In this document: positions 62,306 to 64,000 of the stretch, piece after piece
Numbering within the stretch: the stretch's first letter is position 1
How the letters are laid out: every line of letters starts with the position of its first letter
Assembly (NCBI GenBank): GCA_965249005.1
Contig: CBDFLD010000021.1
Location: forward strand, 124,001-188,000
DNA length: 64,000 bases
Source of the DNA: CBDFLD01 sp965249005
Lineage (GTDB): Bacteria > Acidobacteriota > UBA6911
Reading direction: 5' to 3'
Made by a program: the position numbers and the translations under genes
The notes under the pieces: generated by a model
The model's database searches: none
Told to the model about the DNA's origin: nothing
Seen by the model: only the letters and a program-made list of their open reading frames with translations

Positions 62306-62404
62306 TCATCGCGCGATGCCAATTGCTGATCCAACGCGTTGCCAGGTTACGATGATTGCGATGCCCGAACCCAGGCCAAGAAGAACAGACGCCACCAGTC
62401 CTAG
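62306..62404 (-). pseudogene. 3' fragment of a hydrophobic peptide gene, candidate end of the 30292 precursor
   Basis: Beginning at the CTAG of IS1380-alpha copy 3, the frame reads LGLVASVLLGLGSGIAIIVT and WQRVGSAIGIAR, ending with TGA-TAA. It is Gly/Val/Ile-rich with a membrane-like segment and has no start of its own. The codon phase at CTAG (CTA-G) equals that of the interrupted peptide gene at 30292-30565, and both fragments are transcribed in the same sense relative to the IS. Joined they give a 122-residue precursor. The match in composition and phase is suggestive, not proven. Confidence 0.6.
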
Positions 62405-64000
62405 TCCCAAAATAAGCGAGGTATGAGCTCGCTCGGAAAATCGTTTGCCTTTTCCGAATATCTCGTGGATTTCAGCTCCTTGTGCGTAACAGGGAAAGCA
62501 AAGAGAAACACAAGAGACAAACCTTCCATTGGTTGTCTGGATCACTTGATCTTGTTTGTCTCTGTTATGCCCTTCCTTTCGCCCGCCACTCTTGCTCCGC
62601 CGGGGGTACGGGCTCACCCGCCGGCGAGGCGCCTTCAAGTAAACCTGAGTTGCCTGATATAGTCGAACGTCGCCAAAAAGGTTTCGAGATGCTTGCTATA
62701 GGCCAATATCCTGTAAACGAGGCGACGACCGGTTCTTACAATCTGACAGGGTATTTGCACAAAGTTCACCAGGAAGCGTTTGAACTCCATCCTCAAGATA
62801 TCACGACGTACTGTCGGCGCCTGCGTCACCAGGCCATACCAGGCCTTCAGATTCCACGCCAGCGATGCGATGACCATGTAGGCCCAGTTCGATACCAGAC
62901 TGTCCGAAGGCATCCTCAAGGCGTTCACTCCACTCTTGAGCTGACCGATGACGTTTTCCTGGTTGCAGCGATCGTTGGCAAAAAGGACCACTTCTCCCAT
63001 CGTCATCTCCCGATCGTTGGTGATGTAGAAGAAGTACCGGACCTCATCAAACAGCCGGTGCTCCCCCTTTTCGATCGTGAGGTTCTTCCGAACCACAACC
63101 ATGCGATAGGTTTTCTTACAGTGTCCGGGACGATAGTCAAACTCGGCGACCTGCTCGCTCTGCAGGCGGATGTTCTTGAATTCTCTCTCCTTGATTACTT
63201 GTTCTTTGACGTTTTCCGGACGGCGCCGTTCTTCGCTCTTGACCTCATAACGAGGAGGCCGCTCGAGCGGTTTCCATTGTCTCTCCGGCAGGGCATCGGC
63301 CATCCCGACCAGGTTCGGCTTGGCGTCATAACCAAAGACAAAACCAACCCGCTCGTCCCAGCGATCGAAGTTTCTCGTCAGCGAGAAATCCGTGTCGCCC
63401 CGAAGCCAGACCTTCGTAAACACCGACGACACCAGATCGATTGCCCGGTCCATCCACTCGGCCGCTCCGTCGGAAGAGGGACGGTTGCCCGGCCGATTCA
63501 TCAGATAGAGGACCTCATTCGTATTGGCCAAGGTCACGATCAACGGTGCGTAACCCCAGATCCCGTTGTAGGCAATGTCCATTCCTTCCTTGCATTCCCC
63601 CAAGGTTCCGGCGACGGTCCCGTCCACGTCGATGATGGCCTCCTTCCGGAAGGAAGCATCCTGCAACTTCCACACCTTGGTTCGGGTTTCATTGATGGTT
63701 TCCTGAAGTCCGAAGATCCAATCCTCATCGAAACGACGGAGGAAATCTCCAGCCGTCGTGGGATCCGGAATCCTCTCGGCTCCCAGTCCGTTCATGTAGG
63801 TCTCATCCTGGCGCAACCGCTCGATATCTTCGAGACAGGTTCCACCCGACAAGACGTTGTATGCGATGTTCAGTACATGATCGGATTCCCAGTAAGGAAA
63901 GTGGTACTTGAGCAAAACGATGTTTCTGTTGATATCTTTGTCCAATCCAAGCTTACACACGAGCTTGTGAATGGCTCCGATACCACCAGATCCGATGGCG
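62405..64000 (-). mobile_element. IS1380-family element, type alpha, copy 3 (runs off the window)
   Basis: The same right end and sequence as copies 1 and 2, preceded by CTAG at 62401-62404. By length its left end should fall near 64258, outside the window. Confidence 0.9.
62635..64000 (-). CDS. IS1380-family transposase (alpha copy 3), 5' end outside the window
   Basis: The visible C-terminal ~454 residues are identical to the proteins at 30684-32189 and 55907-57412. The ATG expected near 64140 is not in the window. Confidence 0.9.
   Translation of the reverse strand, partial: AIGSGGIGAIHKLVCKLGLDKDINRNIVLLKYHFPYWESDHVLNIAYNVLSGGTCLEDIERLRQDETYMNGLGAERIPDPTTAGDFLRRFDEDWIFGLQETINETRTKVWKLQDASFRKEAIIDVDGTVAGTLGECKEGMDIAYNGIWGYAPLIVTLANTNEVLYLMNRPGNRPSSDGAAEWMDRAIDLVSSVFTKVWLRGDTDFSLTRNFDRWDERVGFVFGYDAKPNLVGMADALPERQWKPLERPPRYEVKSEERRRPENVKEQVIKEREFKNIRLQSEQVAEFDYRPGHCKKTYRMVVVRKNLTIEKGEHRLFDEVRYFFYITNDREMTMGEVVLFANDRCNQENVIGQLKSGVNALRMPSDSLVSNWAYMVIASLAWNLKAWYGLVTQAPTVRRDILRMEFKRFLVNFVQIPCQIVRTGRRLVYRILAYSKHLETFLATFDYIRQLRFT

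Noticed and set aside
1..64000. Prophage or integrative element explaining the right half
   Set aside because: No integrase, attachment site, conjugation or phage structural genes were found; the mobile content is insertion sequences only.

Overview
The window looks like a chromosomal segment of an Acidobacteriota-type bacterium. The best pointers are a secreted VWFA-related protein of the kind expanded in Acidobacteria (21895-22962), the MoxR/DUF58/DUF4159/VWA locus at the left end, and a Gram-negative-type gene set (Mpl murein recycling ligase, RND-type HlyD adaptor, lipoprotein and Sec signals). The assignment is inference; no rRNA or tRNA is present to anchor it.

Region 1 (1-30.3 kb) is compact and free of insertion sequences. 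A leftward run encodes a degenerate M16-like protein, a DUF4159 protein, a membrane VWA protein, a secreted caspase-like peptidase, a TPR lipoprotein with a zinc peptidase motif, a second DUF4159 protein, MoxR and DUF58; most junctions overlap or abut. Then come a secreted TPR protein, TldD and TldE/PmbA, a small anchored protein, a second AAA-ATPase plus VWA pair, an Atg22-type MFS transporter, PlsC, Mpl, the VWFA-related protein, UDP-glucose dehydrogenase, an ECF-like sigma factor, and a peptide-export-like locus: HlyD adaptor, polytopic membrane protein, membrane-anchored redoxin, membrane-anchored C39 peptidase and a small Gly/Ala-rich two-cysteine precursor.

Region 2 (30.5-64 kb) is saturated with insertion sequences: three copies of one IS1380-family element (called IS1380-alpha here), three of another (IS1380-beta), one IS630, one IS3 interrupted by an IS21 with passenger ORFs, and two different IS256/mutator elements plus a remnant. 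Target duplications are readable for most. Removing the elements in thought restores reading frames: a natural-product operon (luciferase-like monooxygenase, adenylation enzyme, methyltransferase, acyl carrier protein), a secreted Ig-like protein hit in its signal peptide, and a secreted STN-like protein.

The two most interesting observations are (i) a selenocysteine-encoding TGA in an iodothyronine-deiodinase-like gene (58248-58895) with a small stem-loop just after the TGA, and (ii) evidence that the small precursor gene at 30292 was split by IS1380-alpha and that its 3' end now lies 32 kb away at 62306-62404 on the other strand. That would imply an IS-mediated inversion of about 30 kb.
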